This document shows positions 34,305 to 46,831 of a DNA stretch of 64,000 nucleotides, piece after piece. The notes beneath the pieces are model-generated. The model saw only the letters and a list, made by a program, of their open reading frames with translations, was not told the DNA's origin and did no database searches. The first letter of the stretch is position 1. Each line of letters starts with the position of its first letter. Source of the stretch: Nymphaea colorata (Eukaryota; Streptophyta; Magnoliopsida; Nymphaeales; Nymphaeaceae); the NCBI RefSeq assembly GCF_008831285.2, contig NC_045141.1, forward strand, positions 24,165,315-24,229,314. The letters are read 5' to 3'. The translations under genes were made by a program, and so were the position numbers.

Positions 34305-36781
34305 ATGGAGGAGAGCAGAAACAAGCAAGGATGACGATGATGCACCTGGCCAACCTCATCAGCCTGCCCATGGCTCTTCTTCATGCAGCAGTCAAACTTG
34401 ACCAACCCGATCAAATCTGGCAAGGTGGTGCCAACCTCACCGTCTCGGCCAAACAACTCATGGTCCTGATCCCGACCAAGCTGGGCTAAGCAACAGAGCT
34501 GGACACTGTCAACCTCCAGCGCACCCTCCGGGTCCTAGCCAGCCAAGGTGTCTTTCAAGAGGTCCCCGACTACAACCTGCTGGCGAGGCCTTCCCGCAGT
34601 GACTGAGCCAAAAAAAAAATTATCAAATGGGCACTTACCTTAGTGGGTATGGTGCCTATGAGCTTGCCATGAACATCACATCTGGTTGGATCCAGATCCA
34701 ACCCCTTCCTAGTAAAAATTTTCAACTATTGGTTTTGGTTGGCATGGGCAATGGCCCACACCAGCCACACATAGCTCCGCTACTGCCTTTAGGCTGGCTG
34801 ACCTTGGCCGGATGCTCGTGACCGATGATTGGGGTCTGTCGTTGGGCGCATACGTGCTGCAGCACCACCTGGACGCACTTGCTCAGGCGTGGACTCACCT
34901 GCATGAGGTGGTGCTCGACTTGAGTGCACCAGCGTTCAAGAAGCCTCATGGGGTGACTGCCTGCGAGTACTTCGGCAAGGACCCCATCTACAGCTCGATG
35001 ATGCAACGAGTCAGGCGCGGAGTGTGCAGGCCATTCATGACGACATTGCTCAAGTCCTGTGACGGGTTTAGAGTCGCAGATGTTGGCGGCAGGGTTTGAC
35101 CTCCTTGAAGTTGTGGCCAATGCTAGTATGAAATTGAGTACTATATATATATATATATGTCAATTACATACTAACTTTTAGAAATTATCTAGAGTACATG
35201 ACATAGGCCCCCAAAAAAAAAAGAAAAGGCCCAAAAGTTGGGGTGCATGCGGCCAACGCAAGATCAACCTGACTCAGAAAGCTCATATCGAGCTCCACAG
35301 AACAGACTCAAACTCAACCTCACAATACAACGTCAGCTCGAGCTCAACTTCTTTAACTTGTTTCTATTAAGTGTGCCTCGTTTCGTATGACTCATTCAAC
35401 TATTCTCTCATTATATTTTTTAGTGTTCATTATGCAATCTAGTCTATCTGAGTTTAAGAGTTCTTACTACTCCAACTTAAGTTGTTTAACATTTCGAGCA
35501 TGCATTTGAATTCAAGCTCAACATGTTTATAAAGGAGCCAAGTTTTGACTAGTGAGTTCGAGTTGAGCTCAAACTGGCTAGACTTATTGTGCAGTCCACC
35601 TCAAAAATATATTTGGAACCTAGCTCTTGCAAAAGTTTCTTTTTAAAAAAAAAAAAAAAAAACTAATGTTTGAAGCATCGCTCGACTTGTTTACAATTCA
35701 CCTAGCTAGTGAATTAAAACTTCAAGGCTTTCAAGTTAAAACGATGGCGCAGAGTTGAACTCTAGGAATCTTGTAGTCTCACACGATTAGACCAACATAT
35801 GGGGAAGGAGTCCGCCTTACCCCAGCCTGTTAATTTATCAAGTAAAGAAGAAAGCGACTGCGTGGACCATTCAAAAGCATGGCTGCATGCAATAAACAAC
35901 ATTATTTTTTTGGGTTTACGTGGTAGACAAATCACACCAAATATGAACTCCAGTTTTCTCCTCCTTTCCTTTTACTATTTGAAGATGGATGGTGCATGTA
36001 AAATAATGTCTCGCTACTATAAATTTGGCAATCCCTGTCATGGATTTGAGTTCAGAAATAAGGCAAAAAAAAATTAGGTGCATCTACATAACTCAGATTT
36101 GCACAGTACCCAATAGGCCAGCTGGAGAGACTGCAGAGTCACTATTTGTTGCTCCAGTTGGTCGACCATCATTATTACAACTTCAAGCAGGCCAAGAACA
36201 TGGATATGTGACATTGGATCCAACAATAAGATGACCCATTGTATATTATCGACATATTTTAAGCCCACGGGGCTTACCTAGAGATAAGCAGTATCACCCA
36301 GGCCTTTATCGGTTTTCTGTCATCCCAGAGGGAGTAAAATGCCTGTATGAAGCAGTTAATGAATGCTTTTGTTGTGATCTGCCCCTACAACATTCCTTGT
36401 GATATAAAAGGCTACTGGCCGGAAAGCATCTGATGCATACATGGAACAGTAGATTTTCCCTGGTGTTAGAGATGATGAATGCCAAAAGCTCTCCCGGAGA
36501 AGAGGAAGCTGATAGTCTGCGAGCCGGTGGTGCCCGAGAACAACAACGACAGCGTACGAACTCGGGCCCTTCTGGTGGGAGACTTGTTCTTGATGGTAAT
36601 GTACATTGCTAAGGTCGGGCATCGGACTGAGTTTGAGTACAGGAAGCATGGTGAGGCAGCTGGATTCAGTAACTTCAGGTCACCGGACGTGGACCATTGC
36701 TTCACCCGCATGGAGCAGCTTGATTTTACTGAACACAGGCGCGAGCGCCCATGGGTGCCAGGCACGGCCGTCCAGTGTTGA
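34305..36781 (+). pseudogene. NANMT-like pseudogene G
   Basis: Exon 1 from ATG 34305 is interrupted early by a stop (after TKLG), by about 200 inserted bases (34590-34785), and by deletion of the SAM loop (DVGG joined to the FDLPEVV region). Readable text includes LGAYVLQHHLDALAQAWTHL. Exon 2 is absent. Exon 3 (from 36450) begins with TAG in place of Trp, lacks about 25 bases after DDEC, and runs on past the normal stop. The internal insertion and SAM-loop deletion are shared with I, so both descend from one already broken copy. Confidence 0.85.
35265..35600. repeat. GAGCTCGA-rich dispersed repeat, intron 1 of pseudogene G
   Basis: Close relative of 19529-19900 and 42405-42765, at the same intron position. 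It was therefore inherited by duplication and not inserted independently. Confidence 0.6.
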
Positions 36782-37427
36782 ACTTTTAGATCTTTTAAGA
36801 GAGAATGTTTGAGGAAATTAAAAAAGCTGGATAAATAAGGGCAATGTGCTGCTTGTTTACTTCATGTTGTTCCTTCGCTGCTATTTTTTGGTATGGTTTT
36901 TTTCTTCCCACTTTCTTAGTTTGTAGATGTAATATTTGTTTATTGACCATACTGCTGTTTACTACTGTACTGTCATTAAATATTCTACCAGCAATTGCAT
37001 TTGTGTATTATATGTTCCTTTTTTTTTTAATTTAACAGCAATAATTCGTTTTGTCGCTTTGCAATTCAACTTTTAATTATTCTTACAGCACTGTTTTCGA
37101 TATATTATTTTGACCAACGGTGGACCATATAGGTATGGCTTTTTTCATTTCAAATTGTTGTGGCAGATTTTTTTTCTTCTTTTGCAAAAAACAATAGTGA
37201 ACAGTAAAATATTTTAAAAAAAATGTGGAGGACTAAAAGGAAAGGCACAAAGAGCACGCGAGGATAAAATTGTCAATGGCCTGTAATGGTGGAATGAGTC
37301 TTATTAAATGAAAAAAAATAAAAAAGTGGAAAAAGAAATGCTGTCCGGAGAGAAAGATAAGATGTGGATGGATCACAGTTTATGGAACCAAGCTTTGTAC
37401 GGCAAAATAATCGTCTGCTACCTTCTC

Positions 37428-37434
37428 TATAAAT
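37428..37434 (+). promoter_or_regulatory. TATA box of gene H
   Basis: TATAAAT, 67 bases upstream of ATG 37495, in the same context as for D. Confidence 0.65.
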
Positions 37435-37494
37435 GCGTTGATACAGACATTTTTGTATCCGATATGAGCGGCAGCTCTAGGGAGAGAGAGAGCC

Positions 37495-40000
37495 ATGGAG
37501 GACAAAGAAGCGAGGCTGACCATGATGCACCTGGCCAACCTCATCAGCGTGCCCATGGCTCTCCACACAGCAGTCAAACTGGACATACCCGACCTCATCT
37601 GGCAAGGTGGTGCCAACCTCCCCATCTCACCCGCACAACTCGCGAGCCTGATCCGAGCCAAGTTCAGCCTAGCAACTGAACCAGACGCGGTCAACCTCCA
37701 ACGCATCCTCCGGCTTCTAGCCAGCCACGGCGTGTTCGAAGAGGTCCCCGACCACGGCAACCCGCCGGCCAAGGCTTTCAGGCTGACCGACGTCGGCCGG
37801 ACGCTCGTGACCGACGATCAGGGCATTTCGCTGGGCGCGTACGTGCTGCAACACCACCAGGATGCTTTGGTTCAGGCATGGGCTTACCTACACAAGTCCG
37901 TTCTTGACTCCAGCCAAGAGGCGTTCAAGATGGCTCATGGCGTGTCTTCCTACGAGTACTACGTCAAGGACTCCGCCTGCAACTCGCTCATGCAGAGGGC
38001 TATGAGCGGGGTGTCCGTGCCGTTCGTGAGGGCACTGCTAGATTCCTATGACGGGTTCGGGTCCGAGGGGCTGAAGACGGTCGTGGACGTCGGCGGCAGC
38101 ACCGGTTCTTGCTTGGCGATGATCCTGGAGAGGTACCCGGGATTGCATGGCATCAACTTTGATCTCCCCGAAGTTGTGGCCGATGCTCCACAATACCAAG
38201 GTATCTCACCCTCTCTCTTACTCGTGATGTGATAAGAAAAAATAAAAGGTCCTTCGAAGAGCTTTGTGATATTCCCCATGCAGGTAGCTTTGATATGGTT
38301 GTTGATTTGGATGAATAAGTCCTCACTCTTCTATATGTTACGAATCTCTCTCTCTCTCTCATGTCCACTTCAATGGATATTCACAAATGCAAATTCAGAT
38401 TCGATAAGAACGAAGAAAGGTCTATGAGTCCGATTTTAAGCTCAAAATTGAGCAGATCTGTGTCGAATTCCTTCAGGAAATGACACAGAATTCTAGCAAA
38501 TGTTCTCTAAGAAAGATATGCGACAGATGACAAATGAGGTGACAGACTTGTTGTGCTAAAACTAAGGGAAAAGCTTTGCTGGCACGTAGAGTGGCACAGT
38601 GACGCTTGGAAACCGTTAGCTTGTTTTGTGATTAGAATGTTTTGGACACCTCTCTCGCAAACCCACCTTTGTCCATGGTTAGGGTTTTATCTAGGATGGT
38701 GATCACCCGTTGGATTGCTTTAGGCATTGAGATATGGTTGTCTTTCGACGTCATCTTAAGGGGTACCAAGGTTTCCAACTTTAGTTGGCGTGTAAATCTT
38801 CTTTGTGTTCTTGATAGTGGCGTCTGACAACTAAGCATTCCCTCGTCACTCTTTTCATCTGTTAGTGGTGAAAGTCACTAGAACCATGCACTTCTTGGTT
38901 GCTTTGGCTAGCCTACCATCATTAGTTTGTACACGGCCAAAAGCATAAGAGGGAAAAAGAAATATTGTTGCAAGATCTTTTATGAACAAAATTTCCCGAT
39001 AACAAGAAATATTGGTGACATAATTGAATGTGCAGCGATAAGGTAGCTTGTTGTTTATAATCAACATATTTCAACGTTTTGGTGCTATCAGGGCAACATC
39101 AAGCTTGGCTCTTTTACTGCATAAATTGTTTGGGATGCACGACCTATGGGAAACTGATTTCTTGACTTGTACTGTTCCATGCAACAGGCGTGACGCACGT
39201 GGGTGGTAACATGTTCGAGTCAGTTCCAGCGGGAGACGCCATCTTCATGAAGGTTTTGAAATTTGAAGCTCTTTCTGCTTTGTTCTCTGCAGTGGTTTTC
39301 TTTTCTTCTTCTTACGGGCATGTGATCTTCTGAGGGCCACCCAAAAATTAGCTGTGACAGAAATCGGATATGATGTTACGAAGAAACTACATCCCGAATA
39401 TTCAAAGATGGGAGAAGGATGGAGCCTTTCACTAGCTTTCTGCTCTAACAGAGTGTTTAATGGTAGAAGAGAATGTCTAGAGACAGACGCTATTGTTTGG
39501 TGTGAGGATATGGTTTTGAGTTTTTTTTTCACTTTTCTCCTTTTTTTAAGGATACCCAATTCAATTGGTCACAGTTTGTTTGAATTTGAAATGTTCATAG
39601 TGTAGGATCCAGATTAAAAAACCTATAGGTAATAATAATCGAAGATGCGCTTGTTTTTCTAAGATGAAATAATTTGACCGACACATGACATATATATCTG
39701 GAACAGTGGATTTTAGCTGGTTTTAGCGATGAAGAATGCCACAAGATCATGGAGAACTGCCACAGAGCTCTGCCGGAGAAGGGGAAGCTGATTCTCTGCG
39801 AGCCGGTGGCGCCAGAGAACACCGACGCCAGCGTGCGGACTCGAGCACTTCTGGTGGGAGACATATTCTTGATGGCAATGTACAAGAGCCTGCACCGGGC
39901 TGAGTCCGAGTACAGGAAGTATGGTGAGGCAGCTGGCTTCAGTAACTTCAGGTCACTGGACGTGGACCCTTACTTCACCCTCATGGAGTTCCTCAAGTAG
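37495..40000 (+). CDS. NANMT-like / COMT-family methyltransferase, gene H
   Basis: Exons 37495-38200, 39188-39252 and 39707-40000 (354 aa), GT-AG, phases correct. It contains QHHQ (119-122), SAM loop VVDVGGSTG, GINFDLPEVV, GVTHVGGNMFESVP, and an exon 3 opening of W-I-L-A-G-F-S-D-E-E-C. The family Trp is retained, unlike D, but Ala-Gly replaces the Thr-Thr of J, and the COMT catalytic His is absent. Exon 1 differs from D at about 14 of 235 residues while exon 3 differs at only two, so the gene is a mosaic of older and recent copying. Role: presumably a SAM-dependent N- or O-methyltransferase acting on nicotinate or a related small acid; substrate unproven. Confidence 0.88.
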
Positions 40001-41440
40001 ATGAAGCTGCTTGATTTTACTGAACTGTGGAGGTGTGAGCACCCATGGCTGCCTCGCCTAGTCGTCTACTGCCGAACTTTTGGCCCTTGCTTGTGTGAAT
40101 GTTGAGTAAATTTCATTGGCTGGAAAATAACGACAGTGTGCTGCTTGTTTAATTACTTCATGTTCTAGCGTGCTGCTTGTTTAATTACTTCATGTTCTTC
40201 CTTCGTTCGGGTAAAGAATGAGTAGTGCGATCTTTGCGTGTTTTCTTTTCTTTCCACTTTGTTAGTTTGTATGTAATATTGGTTTTTAGTATACTGCGTC
40301 TTAGAAGAAGGGAATCCCAGTGAAGCCTCGGTTGGTTGAGAGGCTGGTAGACTTCCCCTGGTCATACAAACCATGGCCTATACATTTGCATGCGGTTGAC
40401 AACTACTGCTTATGGAGCTCGAGGCTTGAACTCTCCAGTGGCAGAGCCAAGGTTTTTTCCGTAGTTGTGCTTTGCAAGATTTTTTTTTATGTCGCTCATG
40501 ATAGAAATTTTCAAAACATTAGCTGCTGGTAAAACTTTTTTTTTTCAAAATTCTCGCTGGCCTGCCAGCCCTTTAGCTTCCGAAGCTAATTACATCCATC
40601 CTTTGTGGGTAAAAAATTGTACAGAGACTATGTATCATCCATCGTTAACTACAGCAGTACAGCTTCTGCACAAACAGTGATGCATTCAATCTCAAAACTT
40701 CTATTCCGTTTTAACTTAACGTGGCCACTTGAAAATGACGGAGATGAGATCCAATTTGGTCAGGTTTGAGTACATCCGAATCAAAATCGAGTGCTGGTAA
40801 TTACCAATTGAGTTGGACTCGGTGTTAGCCTAATTTTTTTTTTCCTTTTTTTTTAGTCCAAAACTGATTACATAATTACATTGAATGCGTGGTTTTCTTT
40901 TTACTTCTAAGAAATATAAAACAAATTGTCCAGATTTTATCATTAAAAGTAAAAATTCAAGGAAAAAAAAATCTCCATCTTTAGTGCACAAGATCGGTGG
41001 ACGCGTGAGATTTTTCTACTGTAAATGTTGCGTCCCCCAAATTTCTTTCGTTACAAAGGAATTATTAACTTTGTCCCCGGAATTTATTGTAAAAGTCGAA
41101 GGTAACTCTGTTTCCTGCACGCTTTAACCACGGTTGTTTGAGTGTTGCATGGATCGGTCGATATATATTTGTTGCTTTTCTGTAGGAAACACCACGTTTG
41201 AGAAGGAGCGCAGAGGAAAAGCTTAGACAATTTGAGCAGCAGATCGCTCATTAGCGTTAATCCTTCCATTAACGGTTGTTAAATATTAGGCTGAACCAGA
41301 CTGGCGGAAAATTTATTCTGATTCAACCACTGTAAGTTGATTAGTTTATTATTCAAATATCTTACTATTAATTTTTTTTGTACATTGTGGGTCCACTTCT
41401 AAAATTTAACATACTAATCAAATTCTTTGGCCATTTCTTT
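40001..41440 (+). repeat. 3' flank of gene H, near-identical to that of gene D
   Basis: Matches 24419-25870 at a fixed offset of 15582 with about ten visible substitutions. It is joined at about 41433 to the leader of pseudogene I through a deletion of roughly 600 bases relative to the D-E junction. No gene. Confidence 0.8.
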
Positions 41441-42404
41441 CCAACATGCAGAAGCTCTGACACAAGAAAGCGATGGAGAGAGCCGGAGGAGAGGAGAAAG
41501 AAGCAAGGATGACGATGATGCACCTTGAGCGTGCCCCTGGCTCTTCACACAGCTGTCAAACTTGACCAGCCCGATCAAATCTGGCAAGGTGGTGCCAAGA
41601 TCCCCGTCTCGGCCAAACAACTCAAGGGCCTGATCCCGACCAAGTTCGGCATAGCAACAGCGCCGGACGCAGTCAACCTCCAGCTGCATCTTCGGGGTCC
41701 TAGCCAGCCAAGGTGTCTTTCAAGAGGTTCCCTACTACAACCCGCTGGCCATGGCCAAATGAGCACTTACCTTAGTGGGTTTGGTGCATATGGGGCATTA
41801 ACGTGAGTTTGCCATAGACACTACATCTGGTTGTATTCAAATCTAACCTCTTTCTAGTAAAAATTTTTAAGTACTGGTTTTGGTTGGTGTGGGCAATGGC
41901 CCACACCAGCCACACATGGCTCCGTACTGCCTTTAGGCTGACCGACCTTGGCCGGACTCTTGGGACCGAGGATTGGGGTCTGTCGTTGGGCGCATACGTG
42001 CTGCGGCACCACCTGGAGGCACGGACTCAGGCGTGGACTCACCTGCATGAGGTGGTGCTAGACTTGAGTGCACCAGCGTTCAAGAAGGCTCATGGGGTGA
42101 CTGCATACTAGTACTTGGGCAACTTCAGCAAGGACCCCATCTACAGCCCGATGATGCAGAGAGCCATGAGCGGAGTGGCATGACGACATTGCTCAAGTCC
42201 TGTGATGGGTTTGGATCCAAGGGCTTAAAGACAGTCGTGGATGTTGGCGGCACGGTTTGACCTCCTTGAAGTTGTGGCCAATGCTAGTATGTAAATTGAG
42301 AAATATATATATATATATAGGTCTCAATTACATACTAACTTTTAGAAATTATCTCGAGTACATGACATAGGCCCCCAAAGAAAGAAAAAACCCAAAAGTT
42401 GAGC

Positions 42405-42765
42405 TGTATGCGGACAGCTCAAGCTGAACCTGACTCAAAAAGCTCAAGTCGGACTCCACAAAACAGACTCAAACTCAACTTCATAATACAACGTGATCTC
42501 GAGCTCGACTTCCGTAAGCTGTTCCTATTAAGTGTGCCTCATTTTTTTAACTCGTTCAACTATTCTCTCATTATATTTCAGTATTCATTATGTAATCAAG
42601 TCTATTTGAGTTTAAATGAGTCAAGTTCCTACTACTGGAACTTCACTCGTTTAACATTTGGAACATGCATTTGAATTCAAGCTTGACACGTTTATAAAGG
42701 AGTCAAGTTTTGACTACTTGAGTTCCAGTCGAACTCCAACTGACTCGACTCATTAAGCAGCCCTA
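42405..42765. repeat. GAGCTCGA-rich dispersed repeat, intron 1 of pseudogene I
   Basis: Same repeat and same intron position as in C and G, preceded by the shared phrase ACATACTAACTTTTAGAAAT and a TA tract. Confidence 0.6.
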
Positions 42766-43734
42766 CCCAAAAATATATTTGGAACCTAGCTCTTTTGAAA
42801 GTTTCTTTTTTTTACTAATGTTTGTAGCTAGCTAGTGAATAAGACTTCGATTACCCCTACATATGGGGAAGGAGTCTGCCTTACCCCAGCTCGTTAATTT
42901 ATCAAGAAAAAGAAGAAAGCGACTGCGTCATAAGAAAAGGACCATTCAAAAACATGGCTGCGTGCAGTATACAACATTATCTTTTTTGGGTTCAAGTGGT
43001 AGACAAATCACATCAAATATGAACTCCAATTTTCTCCTCCTTTCCTTTTACTTTTTGAAGATGGATAGTGCATGTAAAATAATGTCCCGCTACTATAAAT
43101 TTGGCAATCCCTCTTGGAGTTGAGTTCAGAAATAAGGCAAAAAAAATTAGGTGCATCTACAAAACTCAGATTTGTACAGTACCCACTAGGCCAGCTGGAG
43201 AGACTGCAGAGTCACTATTTGTTGCTCCAGTTCCAGTTGGATGACCATCATTATTGCATCTTCGAGCAGGCCAAGATGCATAATGTCTGTTTATGCACAT
43301 GAGCGATCGAAGAAATCATAAAGTGAAAACAAGGAAAAAAAGCTATTTCTAGGTTTTTGCGGAATAGTAAATTTTCCTAATAATAAGATATGTGACATTG
43401 GATCCAACAATAAGATGGCCCATCGTTTATAATCGACATATTTTAACATTGTGATGTTATTATGGCAACCAGAAGCTTGGCTCTTTAACTGCACACCCCG
43501 TCTGGCAGCCAACATTTCTTTAATGCACTGTACTTAACAGGCAGGTAGGTGGTAACATGTTCGACCATGGTCCTGCAGGAGATGCCATCTTCACGAAGGT
43601 TTTAAATTTTGCAACTCTTATTACTCTAATTCTCTCCATCGTTTTCTTTTGCGTACACACGACGCGATCATGGCTGTAAAAAAAGCGAGCATCTTATCTT
43701 TGATTGGAGACTGAGTTGCGTGAACACCTCCTCC

Positions 43735-43980
43735 AGGCAACAAATAGGCACCGAAATGAAAGAAAGAGTGGTGGCATTTTATAAATTTTTGACAAAGTTA
43801 TGTAGATTTTAGTTTTTTAATATTTTCATAAATCTCATTTCGTCCTGTTCCTTTTTTTATTTTCAGAGGCGCAACAAATACGCAGCAAGAAATGAAAAAG
43901 AATGAGTGGTGGCATTTTAAAAAAGTTTGATGAAATTATGTACATTTTAATTTTTTAATATTTTCATAAGTAGTCCTTTT
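43735..43980. repeat. Imperfect tandem duplication of about 125 bases
   Basis: Two units (about 43735-43850 and 43866-43975) share GCAACAAATA, GAGTGGTGGCATTTTA, and TTTTTAATATTTTCATAA. It lies in intron 2 of pseudogene I. Confidence 0.6.
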
Positions 43981-43989
43981 TTTTTTTTT

Positions 43990-45980
43990 TTTTGAGAGGC
44001 GGGCATGTACTCATTATATATTATCAAGTGCTTCCTTGGGTTTCTCCTTGTTGACTGCAGGCCAAAAATCCAATGGTAGAGAAGAAGTCTTGCACTATTT
44101 ACCAGTGAGTGGTATTATTGGACTAATCCTTTGGTGGGAAATGTTCCTTTTGGCTCTTCCTGACTGATTGATCTTCCTAAAGTGAAACAAGTTGAGAAAC
44201 GGCAAGACTTGTGCCAGCGGATGAAACCATGACGAGGACGTCGACACAATAGGGGGGCTTCTAAAATGCAAGGTAGCTTGCTTACTCTCCATCGTCCCCG
44301 GTGGCCAGCGGGGGATTTGGTATAGCAGTTCATGTTTATTTGCGAAAGCGTTCCATGAGACTAATCTCTTCCATGTTCAATTCTCTTCTATGTTAGAAAA
44401 TTGTTTTTCCTGCTAATTTCTTCTAAGTGGTCCTATTCCCTGGTCCATCCCCTGAGGGAATCCTTTAAAGGATAGACTTTAGGTCCACATTATATACGGC
44501 CTTTCAGAATGATATCCGATCGTTCAAGAATAGGCAGTACTCTTCGTATTTGGTTTGGTGTTGCTAAGTACTTGTTGTTATTCATTGGATGCCTGAGGAA
44601 CTTCTTCGTTAGGATTGGGTTTCTTCTCTAGAGAGAAAGATTACCTCTTTTTGCCTAAGACTTTCTTAGTGGCAGAGACAAGATTTTTTTTGTCGATTTC
44701 AAAATTTTAATGAGGGTTAAAATATAAACTTTTAATATATATATATATATATATAAATTTGGAGGAGTCAAAAACCTGCTCCGGTACGACACGGGTACCT
44801 TTAGATGTTCAAACCAAAGAGCTGACAAAGGCATGCATGCCAAAAATATTATAATTTACTTCGCTTCTTCAAGGAGATCTTAACTGTAAGAGCCTCACCT
44901 CTATTATGAGAAAGTTTAGTTCTAAATTGACTAACTAATTAGTTATCTTGATTCCTAACTTTTTTGAGAAAAAGAATCAAATTTGTTAAGGAGCAAAATG
45001 AAACTCATCACATCACATGAGCTCGGTATAGAAGTGGGCCGAGTCGCAAGGATACGAAGGTTACTCGGGATCAGATTCAAGCATGGAAGCAAGATTGAAC
45101 GCACTGACCTCACAAGATGGAATCAACGTCGGGGTATTTTAATCTTCTTGTATTTGAACACCTCCGAGTCATGGAACCACTTTAATGGAGCGTCTTAGTC
45201 ATCACACACCCCGGTGCATGCACAGGAATGTGTACCTAACCACCTTCGCTCTGATTAGCCATGGCCAATAGATAGGTGGCAATGTGATATGGTGAGGCTC
45301 ATTCATTGGCTACCCAAAAAACAGGTAAAGTCTTGAAGGAAGGAGTGGTAAACTTTTCTATGCCAACCTGCTGAGAGACAAGGGACCCTATCCTTTTATT
45401 GCTCAAAGATTAAAGGTACTTGCAAAGACAACATGACACAAAAGGGAGACATGAAGCGGTTGTTTGGTAGTAAGAGAACTATATTAATGTTCTATTAATT
45501 TGTTCTAATTTTTGAGGTAGATTTATGAAACACTCCTATAGCATTTCTACAGTCAAACGTATAGCATTCCCACAGTCAAACTAAGCCAAAAGGGAGAAAG
45601 CAAGCCTACGTTATTAGAATAAGGTGTCCCAATCCTCCAACACTCTGGCTCAATCAAGAGAAGGTGAAAAAGAAGGAGAGTAACAACTTCCATCTTGGGC
45701 ACCAACTTGAGCGGTGTGTACCAAGTGGTGCATACAATAAACAAGTACCAAGAAAAAAAGAAAGGAAGAGTTTGGGATTTTAGGAATTTTTGATAAAAAG
45801 GAAATATACACTTTTTGAACTTTTAACCATTTCATAACCTTTCTTGTCTTTGTAAAAGGACCCCCCTTTTTATTTAGTCTATGGTATTTTTAGTCATTAT
45901 ACACAATGTATACAATATTTTATCCATAGGGATGTGCACATAACCAGTTTCTAATTTTTGAAGAGTTTGTTTCCATAAAA
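43990..45980. other. Unrecognised insertion within pseudogene I
   Basis: About 2 kb with no counterpart in the other array copies and no recognisable domain in any frame. A TA repeat lies at about 44738-44757 and a GGCAGAGACAAGA-type dispersed repeat fragment near 44672. It is probably transposon-derived, but I cannot name the family. Confidence 0.35.
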
Positions 45981-46388
45981 ATGAAAAGCGTGGACCCATC
46001 GCCTTTTGATTCCTGAGTGCTCCTTTTATACGTTCTCTCTATTAGTGGCGTAGCCATAGGACAAATTGTTTCTTGAAGCTCCAGATGACTGCAAAGAATG
46101 CTGAACAGGAAATCATAGGCTTCAAATTTCTCATTGGACTGAAAAAAATCTAATCCCAGCACATAGGTTTTTTTTTTTTTTTTTTTTGGTGTTCTACCAA
46201 CCCAAATCAGTGCCTGCATCCTCTTGCTGATTGAATTGAGATGTCAAAAATCAACAAAGGAAGGCCAAGGGTCGTGTTTGATTGTAGCGCTCATCCACAA
46301 AAAAATATGATCTCCTTTTTAATTTGAAGATCCAAGTGGCATTGCGAACCTGTCTGTGAACGCTTCTCAAACACTGCCACATATGTCT

Positions 46389-46831
46389 TCAGGCATTGGA
46401 CTGTTTCTCATGAAGGATATCATTCTTGTGTTTCCACAAGTTTGTCATGCTAATAGGGGAAAGCAGGGCACCAACATATTCTGGCTCACTTAGATTCGAA
46501 GCTTCGCTTCCACCACCAAATATATTGAATTTGGATCTTACGAAACTCCAAAAAGAAGTTACAATTCTACATTTTAAGAACAAATTGGAGTGTCTCTTCC
46601 TCAAATTAACTTGTGGGCATATAAGCATCTATCTGCCATGGAAGTGCCAAAATTTTGGAATCTATGCAGGGTCAGTAATTCTCCTTCGTGTGCAAGGAAA
46701 AGAAACCATTTTGCCTTAGGAATAACATCATTATGCCAAATCTTTTTTACAATCGTACTATTGTTAAAAGAGTATAAATTTTGACGAGGATAAGGGGTGA
46801 GGAATGAAGAGATATTTTGAGATAAGCCCAC
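46389..46831 (-). mobile_element. LINE fragment: reverse-transcriptase zinc-binding (zf-RVT) region
   Basis: The minus strand reads VKKIWHNDVIPKAKWFLFL, then HEGELLTLHRFQN and C-L-Y-A-H, then after one frame change a segment ending LFLKCRIVTSFWSFV and NLWKHKNDIL. The W-x-VP-K-x-FLFL-H-x-LLT pattern, spaced Cys and final FW are typical of the zf-RVT domain at the C-terminal end of plant LINE ORF2. The polymerase core is absent. It lies inside intron 2 of pseudogene I, with a related piece in F. Confidence 0.7.

Noticed and set aside
45460-45620. Possible MITE (GTTTGGTAG start)
   Set aside because: No matching inverted end could be located.
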